In this document: positions 43,391-52,192 of the stretch, piece by piece
Position numbering within the stretch: the stretch's first letter is position 1
Layout: every line of letters begins with the position of its first letter
NCBI RefSeq assembly: GCF_019263805.1
Contig: NZ_CP079195.1
Location: forward strand, 3,025,001 to 3,089,000
Direction of reading: 5' to 3'
Source: Polaribacter sp. NJDZ03
Lineage (GTDB): Bacteria; Bacteroidota; Bacteroidia; Flavobacteriales; Flavobacteriaceae
Length of the DNA: 64,000 nt
The notes under the pieces: generated by a model
Told to the model about the DNA's origin: nothing
Database searches by the model: none
The model's input: the letters and a program-made list of their open reading frames with translations, nothing else
Translations under genes and position numbers: made by a program

Positions 43391-44192
43391 ATTCTGGGGG
43401 TTGTATTACAATTAAAATGTTAAATCCTTTACCTACTTCACTTCCAATATTATATTTTCCGTTTAATAAAGAAACCCTACTTTCTATATTTTTCATTCCA
43501 AGACCTTTTTTATTATTTTTATCATCAGAATTAAAACCGATGCCATTATCTGTATAGCTAAAAATTAGTCGATTGTCTTTTTGAGAAATATTTATAGTAC
43601 TATTATTAGCTTTACCATGTCTTACAGAGTTATTAATTAATTCTTGAGTAATTCTAAATAAATGTAATTCGTTTTGTGGGTTTAAAAGTTTGTTGGTGTA
43701 ATTTATATTGTATTTAATACTAATTTTTTTACTGTTATTAAAGGAGTCAGCTAGTTCTTCTACTGCGTCTTTAAAGCCAAATTCTTCTAGTATTGGTGGT
43801 AAAAGATTGTGTGCAATTTTACGAGCACTTTCTAAGGTTTTATCTGTAGCTTCTAAAATACCGTTGTTAACAGTTATGTACTCTTCTGGCGTTAAATCTC
43901 CATCTTTTAAAAGGTTTGCATTTAAGTTAATTACATTTAGTTTAGAGCTAATATCATCATGTAAATCTTGTGCAATGCGTTTGCGTTCCTCTTCTTGAGT
44001 TATAATAATAGACTGTATAATTTCTTTTTGATGGTTTACTTCTAGGTTTCTTTTCTCTAGTTCTTTATCCACTATTTTTTTTCTAGAGAAGAAGAAAAAT
44101 AACAGGAATGCAACTCCCATTAGAAGAAGTAATAAAACACCTATTAAAACGATAACTATCACTTGGTTTTCTTTAGTAAGCAATTCTTCCAT
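43377..44192 (-). CDS. NarL-type sensor histidine kinase (HisKA_3)
   Basis: A 271-residue kinase with one membrane helix (about residues 11-35), no large periplasmic domain, the dimerisation motif EEERKRIAQDLHDDISSKLN with His77, and an ATPase domain (INNSVRHGKANN, DNGIGFN, GLGMKNIESRV). With so little outside the membrane it must sense a signal in the membrane or cytoplasm, or through another protein. It overlaps the regulator gene by 14 bases. A TAATTTTG -7 element lies at 44216. Confidence 0.94.
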   Translation of the reverse strand: MEELLTKENQVIVIVLIGVLLLLLMGVAFLLFFFFSRKKIVDKELEKRNLEVNHQKEIIQSIIITQEEERKRIAQDLHDDISSKLNVINLNANLLKDGDLTPEEYITVNNGILEATDKTLESARKIAHNLLPPILEEFGFKDAVEELADSFNNSKKISIKYNINYTNKLLNPQNELHLFRITQELINNSVRHGKANNSTINISQKDNRLIFSYTDNGIGFNSDDKNNKKGLGMKNIESRVSLLNGKYNIGSEVGKGFNILIVIQPPEYAKN

Positions 44193-44215
44193 AAAGGGGT
44201 TTTGAAAAGTAAAAC

Positions 44216-44223
44216 CAAAATTA
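44216..44223 (-). promoter_or_regulatory. -7 promoter element of the sensor/regulator operon
   Basis: TAATTTTG on the minus strand matches TAnnTTTG, 23 bases before the kinase start codon. Confidence 0.55.
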
Positions 44224-44295
44224 CGGAAAAATAAGTTTACGGTAAAAATAGTAGTTTATCTTAAGTTTTTAAGATGTTTATGGAAAAACAGGGGT

Positions 44296-44949
44296 TTATA
44301 CTTGTTTTTTAAAATGGATAAAACTTGGTTTTTTTATCGGTTTTCTAAAGTTTTTGTACCATTCCACAAAAACCATAATCTGAAAAATAAGGTATAAAAA
44401 AGCATTAAACTGCCAGACATAAAATTTTAATTCTCTAGACCCTATGTTTCCTAACGTAAAAATAAGTGTGCTGCATAGGGTGTATACAAAGAAACCAGAG
44501 TTAAAGTAAATATATTTTTTGTCTATATTGTTGTCTATTTTTTTTACAAAAAAGAAAAAACTATAAACTAATAAAGGTATGGATGTAATTGCAATTTCTA
44601 AAACATTCCATTTTTTTAGTGTTTCTGGAAAGTTGTATAAATATGTAATAAAAGAGAATGCTATTAAGAAGGTTAAAAGCCTAATTAACTTTTTAAAGTT
44701 ATATAAAGTAGAAAAGAAGAAACTTAAAAAAATAAACTGACCAATAAAGAAATAATGACTTAGAAAGAGGTTGTTTATTCTTAAGGAACTTAAAAAACTA
44801 GAATAAATTTGAACAAAAACGCATAGCATTAAATACATAATAAAGTATTTTAATGCTTTGTGTTTTTTATTATAACTTATAATAAATGCTAGGGTATTTA
44901 TTATTAAAAAAAAGTACCCAGCATTTACAATAAAATCATCTAAACTCAT
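44296..44949 (-). CDS. polytopic membrane protein of unknown function
   Basis: A 217-residue protein with about six or seven hydrophobic helices and short loops, ending in a basic tail (NFRKPIKKPSFIHFKK). It has no signal peptide and no motif I recognise. The layout is like that of the small membrane sensors often encoded next to two-component systems in this family. It lies 10 bases after the 120-residue gene ends and about 100 bases before the kinase gene. Confidence 0.75.
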   Translation of the reverse strand: MSLDDFIVNAGYFFLIINTLAFIISYNKKHKALKYFIMYLMLCVFVQIYSSFLSSLRINNLFLSHYFFIGQFIFLSFFFSTLYNFKKLIRLLTFLIAFSFITYLYNFPETLKKWNVLEIAITSIPLLVYSFFFFVKKIDNNIDKKYIYFNSGFFVYTLCSTLIFTLGNIGSRELKFYVWQFNAFLYLIFQIMVFVEWYKNFRKPIKKPSFIHFKKQV

Positions 44950-44959
44950 AATAATCAGT

Positions 44960-45322
44960 TTAGTTTAAAGGGCTCTCATTATCGCATTTGTCTGGACAAG
45001 GAGATGTTAAATCATAAATATCACCACTATCTTTATCTAAATTTTTGCCATCTTTAGAAGAAATCATATCTTTTCCGTTAGCATCTACACCAACAATAAT
45101 TAATTTTTCTTCAAAAACAATTTCTCCTTCTATTTTCTGTTTATGAACGCCTAAATAAGCCCTTACTGTTACGGCTCCTTCTGCAATAGCTTCTTTTAAA
45201 TCTTCTAATGGAATGTTAAAAGCTCTACAGTCTTGGTGGGCATTATAAGTACCTTCCATTTTGCGCCATCTATTAGTCCATCTTTTAGCGGTTTGTAAAG
45301 AAATTGTATTTTTTTTAGTCAT
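44960..45322 (-). CDS. 120-residue protein with C-terminal CPDKCD motif
   Basis: A soluble 120-residue protein. It starts MTKKNTISLQTAKRWTNRW and contains CRAFNIPLEDLKEAIAEGAVTVRAYLGV, then IIVGVDANGKDM, and ends YDLTSPCPDKCDNESPLN. The closing CPxxCD could bind metal or form a disulfide. Proteins of this pattern are common but uncharacterised in Flavobacteriaceae, as I recall. It is followed 10 bases later by the membrane protein gene. Confidence 0.8.
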   Translation of the reverse strand: MTKKNTISLQTAKRWTNRWRKMEGTYNAHQDCRAFNIPLEDLKEAIAEGAVTVRAYLGVHKQKIEGEIVFEEKLIIVGVDANGKDMISSKDGKNLDKDSGDIYDLTSPCPDKCDNESPLN

Positions 45323-45483
45323 GTAATAGGTATTAGTTATTTATAAATAATGTTAGTTAGGCTTTAAAAGTATAGAAAAATATAGAAAGAGCAATCTTAT
45401 TATATCATTTTAAATATAAAATACCTTTTTAGATTTTGTTTTTAGAAGTGATTTCTCATCACTATATCTTTAAAAAAAATACG

Positions 45484-45491
45484 TAATTTTG
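45484..45491 (+). promoter_or_regulatory. -7 promoter element of uvrC
   Basis: TAATTTTG matches TAnnTTTG and ends only 4 bases before the start codon, so the transcript would begin at or next to the ATG. Confidence 0.55.
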
Positions 45492-45495
45492 CGCG

Positions 45496-47292
45496 ATGTC
45501 TACACCTTTAGAACTTCAAGTAAAAACCTTACCAAATGAACCCGGAGTTTATCAATATTTTGATAAGGAAGATGTAATTATCTATGTTGGTAAAGCCAAA
45601 AATCTAAAGAAAAGAGTTGCTTCTTATTTCAATAAAAACCATGAAAATGGTAAAACACGGGTATTAGTAAAAAAGATTGTTCGTATAAAACATATTGTAG
45701 TTAATACAGAAACGGATGCTTTATTATTAGAGAATAATTTAATTAAAAAATACAAGCCTCGTTACAATGTTTTATTGAAGGATGATAAATCTTACCCTTG
45801 GCTTTGTATAAAAAAAGAACGTTTTCCAAGAGTTTTTATGACGCGTAGAGTTATAAAAGATGGGTCGGAATATTTTGGTCCTTATACGTCTATTAAGACG
45901 GTGCGAGTTTTATTAGATCTTATTAAAGAATTGTATCCGTTAAGAACGTGTAAATACGATTTAAGTCAGCAGAATGTAAATGAAGGTAAATATAAAGTCT
46001 GTTTAGAATATCACCTAAAAAACTGTAAAGGTGCTTGTGAAGGTTTAGAAACAGAGAGCCATTACAATAATTCTATTGCAGAAATTAGAAATATTATTAA
46101 AGGGAATTTTAAAGAAAGCTTAGATAAGTTTCAAGAAATGATGTTGGGCTTTGCAGAAAAAATGGAGTTTGAAGAAGCACAGAAAATTAAAGAGAAGCTT
46201 AATTTGTTGGGCAATTATCAATCTAAAAGTACTATTATAAATCCATCTATAAATAATGTAGATGTTTTTTCTATTATTTCTGATGAAACACATGGATATG
46301 CCAATTTCTTAAAAATTTCTAATGGGTCTATTATTCAATCTCATACTACAGAAATTAAGAAAAAGTTAGATGAAACAGACAAAGAATTATTAGAATTGTT
46401 TATTGTTGAAATTAGACAACGTTTCGATTCTCAATCACCAGAAATCTATGTTCCTTTTAAAGTAGATTTAGGAGAGATTGTAAAAGTTACGGTTCCTAAA
46501 TTAGGTGATAAAAAGCGTATTGTAGAATTATCTGAAAGAAATGCAAAATACTACAGACAAGAGCAATTTAAGCAAGTACAAATTGTAGATCCAGATAGGC
46601 ATGTAAAAAGAATTATGGCGCAAATGAAAAAGGATTTACGTTTGCATGTGGAGCCACGTCATATAGAATGTTTTGATAACTCAAATATTCAAGGAACAAA
46701 CCCAGTAGCTGCCTGTGTAGTTTTTAAAGACGGAAAACCGAGTAAAAAAGATTACAGACATTATAATATTAAAACAGTTGATGGGCCAGACGATTTTGCA
46801 TCTATGGAAGAGGTTGTTTATAGAAGGTATAAGCGTTTACTAGAAGAAGAAGAGCCGTTGCCGCAACTAATTATTGTAGATGGTGGAAAAGGACAATTAT
46901 CATCTGCCTTAAAAAGTTTAGATATTTTAGGGTTACGAGGTAAAATTGCCATTATAGGAATTGCTAAAAGATTAGAAGAAATATATTATCCAGGAGATCC
47001 AATTCCCTTATATTTAGATAAAAAGTCTGAAACGTTAAAAATTACCCAGTACCTAAGAAATGAGGCACACAGATTCGGAATTACGTTTCACAGAAATAAA
47101 CGAAGTAAAAGTGCTATAAAATCTGAGTTAGAGCAAATACCAGATGTTGGTACGCAAACTATTACTACCTTGTTACGTAAATTTAAGTCGGCAAAACGTG
47201 TTAAAGAAGCTTCTTTAGAAGAATTAAAAGAGGTTATTGGAAATGCAAGAGCTGTAAAAGTATATCAATATTTTCAACCGAATAAAAAATGA
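45496..47292 (+). CDS. uvrC: UvrABC excinuclease subunit C
   Basis: A 598-residue nucleotide-excision-repair nuclease. An N-terminal GIY-YIG domain (GVYQYFDKEDVIIYVGKAKNLKKRV) makes the 3' cut, the UVR motif is near residues 205-240, and the C-terminal RNase H-like domain (ECFDNSNIQGTNPVAACVVF, IIVDGGKGQL) makes the 5' cut. The tandem helix-hairpin-helix tail is intact. The stop overlaps the next gene by 4 bases. Confidence 0.97.
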   Translation: MSTPLELQVKTLPNEPGVYQYFDKEDVIIYVGKAKNLKKRVASYFNKNHENGKTRVLVKKIVRIKHIVVNTETDALLLENNLIKKYKPRYNVLLKDDKSYPWLCIKKERFPRVFMTRRVIKDGSEYFGPYTSIKTVRVLLDLIKELYPLRTCKYDLSQQNVNEGKYKVCLEYHLKNCKGACEGLETESHYNNSIAEIRNIIKGNFKESLDKFQEMMLGFAEKMEFEEAQKIKEKLNLLGNYQSKSTIINPSINNVDVFSIISDETHGYANFLKISNGSIIQSHTTEIKKKLDETDKELLELFIVEIRQRFDSQSPEIYVPFKVDLGEIVKVTVPKLGDKKRIVELSERNAKYYRQEQFKQVQIVDPDRHVKRIMAQMKKDLRLHVEPRHIECFDNSNIQGTNPVAACVVFKDGKPSKKDYRHYNIKTVDGPDDFASMEEVVYRRYKRLLEEEEPLPQLIIVDGGKGQLSSALKSLDILGLRGKIAIIGIAKRLEEIYYPGDPIPLYLDKKSETLKITQYLRNEAHRFGITFHRNKRSKSAIKSELEQIPDVGTQTITTLLRKFKSAKRVKEASLEELKEVIGNARAVKVYQYFQPNKK

Positions 47293-49490
47293 AAAACATT
47301 TTATTAGCATTTCTATTGTTGCTTTCTATAACTATAAATAGTCAAGAAAAGCAGCCAAAAGTAGGTTTGGTTTTAAGTGGAGGTGGTGCAAAAGGCTTTG
47401 CTCATATTGGGGTTTTAAAAGAAATTGACAAAGCAGGTTTACAAATAGATTATGTAGGTGGTACCAGCATGGGCGCAATTATTGGAGGTTTATATTCAAT
47501 AGGATATTCTGGTGATCAGATAGAGCAAATCATTTTAGAAACCGATTTTGTTTCACTTTTACAAGATAAGTTGCCTAGAAATTCTGCACCATTTTTCGAA
47601 AAAGAATTTGGAGAAAAAACTGTGATTACTTTGCCTGTAAACAAAGGAGCAATAGGCTTTCCGGTAGCTGTTTCTAAAGGACAGAATGTATTAAATTTTT
47701 TAACAGAATTATTGTCATCAGTAGAGGGTATTAGTGATTTTAAAAAATTTCCGATCCCTTTTTTCTGTATTGCTACAGATGTAGAAAATGGAAGTCCTGT
47801 TTTATTAGAAAAAGGTTCTTTGCCTTTGGCTTTAAGAGCTAGTGGTTCTTTTCCCACGTTGTTAAATCCGGTTTTTATAAATGATAAATTGTTAGTAGAT
47901 GGTGGTATAGCAAATAATTTTCCTATTAGTGTAATGAAATCTAAGGGAGTAGATGTTATAATAGGAGTAGATGTTGAAGGGAATTTATATGAAAAAGAAA
48001 ATCTAAATTCTGTTGTTGCTATAATGAACCAGATTGTTAGTTATCAGATGTATCGTACAACAGACAAAGAAAAAGAGATGCTTGATGTTTATATTCATCC
48101 ATCTGTTACTGATTACAATGTGGTTAGTTTTGATGATAAAGAAAGTATTTTAGAAAAAGGAATTGAAGAAGGAAAAAAATTTAGCAGTGTTTTTATAGAA
48201 TTAGCAAATAAGCAAGTACATAAAAAAGAACGTAAGAAGGTAGATTTTGATCATGATAAATTTTCTATTACAGAGATTAATCTGTTAGGATCTAATATAT
48301 ATACAAGAGCTTTTGTTTTAGGTAAAATAAAGATAAAAAGAGGAGATAGTCTAACAAGAAAAGAAATTACCAAAAGGATACACCTCTTATCTTCTACAAA
48401 AAATTACGAACGAATAACGTATAACTTAATTAAAAAAGAAGATAATACTTATAATCTAAAACTGAATTTAAACGAAACAAGTGGGAGTGCTAATTTAAAA
48501 TTGGGAGTCCATTATGATTATTTATATAAGTCTGGTTTTTTAGCAAACTATAATAAAAAACATTTATTATTAAATAATGATATGTTTTCTTTTGACATGA
48601 TTTTAGGAGATAATTTAAGGTATAACTTAGATTATTTTGTAGATAATGGTTTTTATATTAGCTATGGGTTTAGGTCTAGATACAATCATTTTAGAACAAA
48701 TTCTAAATTTAGTTCCATTGTATCTCAGTATCCTACAATTAGTACTATTAATTTAAAATATACAGATATTACCAACCAATTTTTTCTTCAAACTACCTTT
48801 AATAGAAGGTTTGCTTTAGGTTTGGGTGTAGAGTATAAATATGTAAAGGCAACCAGTGAAACAATTGCATCTGTAAATAGTGGAGCTACAGTTTTTGATA
48901 ATAGCAACTATTTTAATTCTTTTGGTTATTTAAAATTAGACTCTTATGATAAAAAATATTTTCCTACCAAAGGATATTTTGCAGATTTAAACTTTAAATG
49001 GTACATGGTTTCATCAGATCGAAATAATGATTTTTCGCAATTTGCCCAATCTAAAGGAACTTTAGGTTTTGCTACTACTTTTTTAGATAAACTTACTCTT
49101 CAAGTAACAAGTGAAGCTGGTTTTACACTAAACGATGTAGATTCTGAGGTTTTTGACTTTTATTTAGGAGGTTACAACCAAAACTATATCAATACTTTTG
49201 TGCCTTTTTATGGCTATGATTTTGGAGAGCTTTCTAACAATAGCTTTGTAAAGACAGAGTTTAATTTAAGATATGCTTTTGCAAGTAAACATTACGCAAT
49301 TTTTATAGCTAATTATGGGCGTTTAGACGAAAATGTTTTCAAAAATATAGATCTTTTTAAAGACATAAAATCAGGTTATGCTATTGGTTATAGTTATAAT
49401 TCTTTTATTGGTCCTTTAGAAATAAAATATAGTTGGTCTCCAGAAAATACTGAAAAATATTGGTTGTTTAATTTAGGGTTTTGGTTTTAG
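47289..49490 (+). CDS. patatin-like esterase with C-terminal outer-membrane barrel
   Basis: A 733-residue protein with a signal peptide (cleaved near NSQ, residue 19). The patatin domain has the oxyanion loop SGGGAKG, nucleophile Ser60 in GTSMG and catalytic Asp204 in DGGIANN. A POTRA-like segment (ITEINLLGSNIYTRAFVLGKI) and a beta-barrel ending in Phe (LFNLGFWF) follow. The plan is that of PlpD-type proteins (type Vd-like), which display or secrete a lipase/esterase. It overlaps uvrC by 4 bases, so it is translated in coupling with it. Confidence 0.92.
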   Translation: MKNILLAFLLLLSITINSQEKQPKVGLVLSGGGAKGFAHIGVLKEIDKAGLQIDYVGGTSMGAIIGGLYSIGYSGDQIEQIILETDFVSLLQDKLPRNSAPFFEKEFGEKTVITLPVNKGAIGFPVAVSKGQNVLNFLTELLSSVEGISDFKKFPIPFFCIATDVENGSPVLLEKGSLPLALRASGSFPTLLNPVFINDKLLVDGGIANNFPISVMKSKGVDVIIGVDVEGNLYEKENLNSVVAIMNQIVSYQMYRTTDKEKEMLDVYIHPSVTDYNVVSFDDKESILEKGIEEGKKFSSVFIELANKQVHKKERKKVDFDHDKFSITEINLLGSNIYTRAFVLGKIKIKRGDSLTRKEITKRIHLLSSTKNYERITYNLIKKEDNTYNLKLNLNETSGSANLKLGVHYDYLYKSGFLANYNKKHLLLNNDMFSFDMILGDNLRYNLDYFVDNGFYISYGFRSRYNHFRTNSKFSSIVSQYPTISTINLKYTDITNQFFLQTTFNRRFALGLGVEYKYVKATSETIASVNSGATVFDNSNYFNSFGYLKLDSYDKKYFPTKGYFADLNFKWYMVSSDRNNDFSQFAQSKGTLGFATTFLDKLTLQVTSEAGFTLNDVDSEVFDFYLGGYNQNYINTFVPFYGYDFGELSNNSFVKTEFNLRYAFASKHYAIFIANYGRLDENVFKNIDLFKDIKSGYAIGYSYNSFIGPLEIKYSWSPENTEKYWLFNLGFWF

Positions 49491-49810
49491 AAAGGAGTCT
49501 ATAGGTATTAGTAGAATATCTCTTAAAATTCGCTTTTATCTAATGTTAATTTTAAAAGAAAACCAATACTAGATTTCTATTTTGTTACTCTACAGAGTAA
49601 GTAGAAAATACATTAGAATAGGAGGCAAAACTCCTTTGAGCTAAAACTTAAAGGGAAGTAAATTTAGTATAGTAAACAGCTTAAGGGTTGCTGTTTTTAG
49701 TGCATGGTACCAGTAATTAAAAGGATAGCCTTTACAGATTTTCTATCTGCTTTCTTTTTTACAGAACTTTTAAAGGATTACATTTAAAAATAAACAAAAT
49801 ATATAACAAA
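49491..49810. other. gene-free convergent region with a chain of hairpins
   Basis: No coding region seen. From left to right it holds TTACTCTACAGAGTAA (49585-49600, perfect inverted repeat), a GGAG / CTCC hairpin (49621-49634), the terminator at 49674-49698, TGGTACCA (49705-49712) and an AAAGG / CCTTT hairpin (about 49720-49733). It may be a structured 3' end of the patatin mRNA or a small RNA. Confidence 0.4.
49674..49698 (+). terminator. plus-strand terminator about 185 bases after the patatin gene
   Basis: The stem AAACAGC / GCTGTTT has a 9-base loop and is followed by TTTT. The distance from the stop codon implies a long structured 3' untranslated region or a separate short transcript. 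Confidence 0.6.
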
Positions 49811-49842
49811 AAAAAACCATGAAGAGCGCTTCATGGTTTTTT
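49811..49842. terminator. terminator of the phosphate transporter operon
   Basis: Perfect 14-bp arms AAAAAACCATGAAG / CTTCATGGTTTTTT enclose a 4-base loop, with A and T runs on both sides, so it can work in both directions between convergent genes. Confidence 0.88.
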
Positions 49843-49859
49843 TGTTGTTTATAATAATA

Positions 49860-52115
49860 TTATAATTTTACTTGTTTTGTGCTTAAGTGAAACTCTTCAT
49901 AAGTTTCTAGTAAACTCATTAAAGCCTTAATTAAATCTTTTGTTTCTAATAATACACTAAAGTATAAAGTTGTGTTTTTAGGACTCGTTTCATCTGTTCT
50001 AATTCTTGCAACTTGCTTTTCAATAGAAGATCTTACGCTTTGTAACAACTCATTCTTTTCTATTAATAGGCTATTTAAATTGTCTAATTCTCTGTTTTCA
50101 AAAATATTAGCTTCTTTAGTTAATAGAGCAGATAAAGCAACGTCAATAGTTTTTAAATCTTTTATTTGACCTTTCTTTAAGTTTTTATGATTGTTATTTA
50201 CATGCTTGTAGCTTGCTCTAGAAATATAACTAATAGATTGTGCTATGTCTTGTAAATATCCTAGAACCATAATATAAAATCTACTTGCTTCTACAGAAGT
50301 TTCGTCTAAAGATTTAATAAAGTAGAAAACACCGTCTTTTAAACCATCTATTTCGTCATTAAGTTTAGCAACGTGTTTGTCTGTTTTACGTAATTTATTT
50401 AAATCGTGGTTTGCCAAATCATTTACAACATTGGTATATAATTTATTTACACGATTTATTACTTCAGAAATATGATCTGCGCTTTCTTCAATTACACCAT
50501 TAATAGTAATTAATTCTGCTCTTTCTATGTATACTTGTTTTTTTATTTCTTTAGATCTTCTTCTATGAATTAAGCTATTTCTTCCAATTAAGAAAGCAAC
50601 AAGTGCTAATAGAATAGGAATCATAATCATATCCCAACTAATTAAGTATGCTACTAAAGCAGCTGCTAAAAAGGCTGTAATAGCCGTTAAAAACCACCCA
50701 GCAACAACATTTATTACTCCGGCAACTCTATAAACTGCGCTTTCACGTCCCCAAGCTCTATCTGCTAAAGAAGTACCCATAGCAACCATAAATGTTACAT
50801 AAGTAGTAGACAAAGGTAATTTCATAGAAGTTGCAACAGATATTAAGATACCAGCAACAATTAAGTTAACAGAAGCTCTTACTAAATCGAAAGCAGGTAA
50901 CTCGTATGTTTTGTCTTTCGGTAATTCTATTACGGGTTTTTGAAACTTAGAATCTACATAAGTCAATATTTTTTTAGGAAAAATTTTACTAATTCCAAAA
51001 TTAAGACCCATTGCAAACCTTACCACAACTCTAGATAAATTATTTGGCTGAAATTTTTCATGCCCTTCTCCTTGTCGAGATAAATCGATACCTGTTTTTA
51101 TTACATTTTGTGCTTTACTAGAAGTCCATAAAGTAACCACCATAATAGCACCAGCAGCTAATAATAACCAGATGTTAGAAGGTACTTTTTTGGCTAAAAT
51201 ACCCATAGAGAAAGCGTCTGGAGCAATACCGGAAACGTTCCAAGATTGGTAAGAGTTCCATGCAGCAATTGGTACACCTACAAAGTTTACCAAATCATTT
51301 CCAGAAAAAGCCATGGCTAAAGAAAACGTACCAACTCCAATAATCAATTTTAAAATATTTACTTTAAAAAATTGTATTAAAAGTTGAGAAATAATAGCCC
51401 AAATAACAAAACTTCCTAAAATAATACCCAAAGTATTTCCTTCAATTAAATGTGCTACATCGTCATACCAAGGTGTACCTTTCATTCCTTTAATAATGAT
51501 AAAGTAGGTAATTGCAGTAATTGCAAATCCACCAAATAATGCACTAATATATGTAGCTCTTTTGTTAAAGTTGAATGTATAAATTAATCTAGATGCAAAC
51601 TGTACAACAGCACCTACAGAGAATGCGACGACAACGGATAATAATATTCCGTTAATAATTTCAAAAGCTTTTTCATGGTTAATGTAGTTCCAGATATCAG
51701 AAATAGATTGAGAATCATTTGCAGATATTTTTATTAAAGAAATACAAACGGCAGCTCCTAAAAGTTCAAATACAATAGAAACTGTAGTAGAAGTAGGCAT
51801 TCCGAGCGTGTTAAAGATATCTAGCAATAAAATATCTGTAATCATTACAGCCATAAAAATGAACATAATATCTTGGAACATAAACATGTTAGGGTTAAAA
51901 ATACCTTTACGTGCAACTTCCATCATTCCACTAGAGGTAACGGCTCCAAAAAACACACCTAAACTTGCAATTATCATAATATTTCTTACTGATATTGCTT
52001 TTGAGCCTATGGCTGAATTTAAAAAGTTAACTGCGTCATTACTAACACCTATAACTAAATCTACTATAGCTAAAACAGCTAAAGCGACTAACATTAAAAT
52101 ATATGGATCTCCCAT
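49860..52115 (-). CDS. Pit-family inorganic phosphate transporter with PhoU-like tail
   Basis: A 751-residue inner-membrane protein. The Pit signatures are present in both halves (IGVSNDAVNFLNSAIGSKA near residue 23 and AFSGNDLVNFVGVPIAAW near residue 270), with further helices up to about residue 520. Residues about 535-745 form a soluble helical PhoU-like domain. The transporter is driven by a cation gradient. It lies 77 bases after the porin gene and has its own -7 element and a Pho-box-like repeat. Confidence 0.94.
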   Translation of the reverse strand: MGDPYILMLVALAVLAIVDLVIGVSNDAVNFLNSAIGSKAISVRNIMIIASLGVFFGAVTSSGMMEVARKGIFNPNMFMFQDIMFIFMAVMITDILLLDIFNTLGMPTSTTVSIVFELLGAAVCISLIKISANDSQSISDIWNYINHEKAFEIINGILLSVVVAFSVGAVVQFASRLIYTFNFNKRATYISALFGGFAITAITYFIIIKGMKGTPWYDDVAHLIEGNTLGIILGSFVIWAIISQLLIQFFKVNILKLIIGVGTFSLAMAFSGNDLVNFVGVPIAAWNSYQSWNVSGIAPDAFSMGILAKKVPSNIWLLLAAGAIMVVTLWTSSKAQNVIKTGIDLSRQGEGHEKFQPNNLSRVVVRFAMGLNFGISKIFPKKILTYVDSKFQKPVIELPKDKTYELPAFDLVRASVNLIVAGILISVATSMKLPLSTTYVTFMVAMGTSLADRAWGRESAVYRVAGVINVVAGWFLTAITAFLAAALVAYLISWDMIMIPILLALVAFLIGRNSLIHRRRSKEIKKQVYIERAELITINGVIEESADHISEVINRVNKLYTNVVNDLANHDLNKLRKTDKHVAKLNDEIDGLKDGVFYFIKSLDETSVEASRFYIMVLGYLQDIAQSISYISRASYKHVNNNHKNLKKGQIKDLKTIDVALSALLTKEANIFENRELDNLNSLLIEKNELLQSVRSSIEKQVARIRTDETSPKNTTLYFSVLLETKDLIKALMSLLETYEEFHLSTKQVKL

Positions 52116-52139
52116 TTTGTTTATTTAATTTTTGTTGTG

Positions 52140-52147
52140 CAAATTTA
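52140..52147 (-). promoter_or_regulatory. -7 promoter element of the Pit gene
   Basis: TAAATTTG on the minus strand matches TAnnTTTG, 24 bases before the start codon. Confidence 0.55.
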
Positions 52148-52165
52148 TAGACATAAAAGAACGCC

Positions 52166-52183
52166 TATGTTAGGTTTATGTTA
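52166..52183 (-). promoter_or_regulatory. Pho-box-like direct repeat before the Pit gene
   Basis: On the minus strand TAACATA occurs twice, exactly 11 bases apart (plus-strand TATGTTA at 52166-52172 and 52177-52183), about 19 bases upstream of the -7 element. Confidence 0.6.
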
Positions 52184-52192
52184 TCATTTTAA

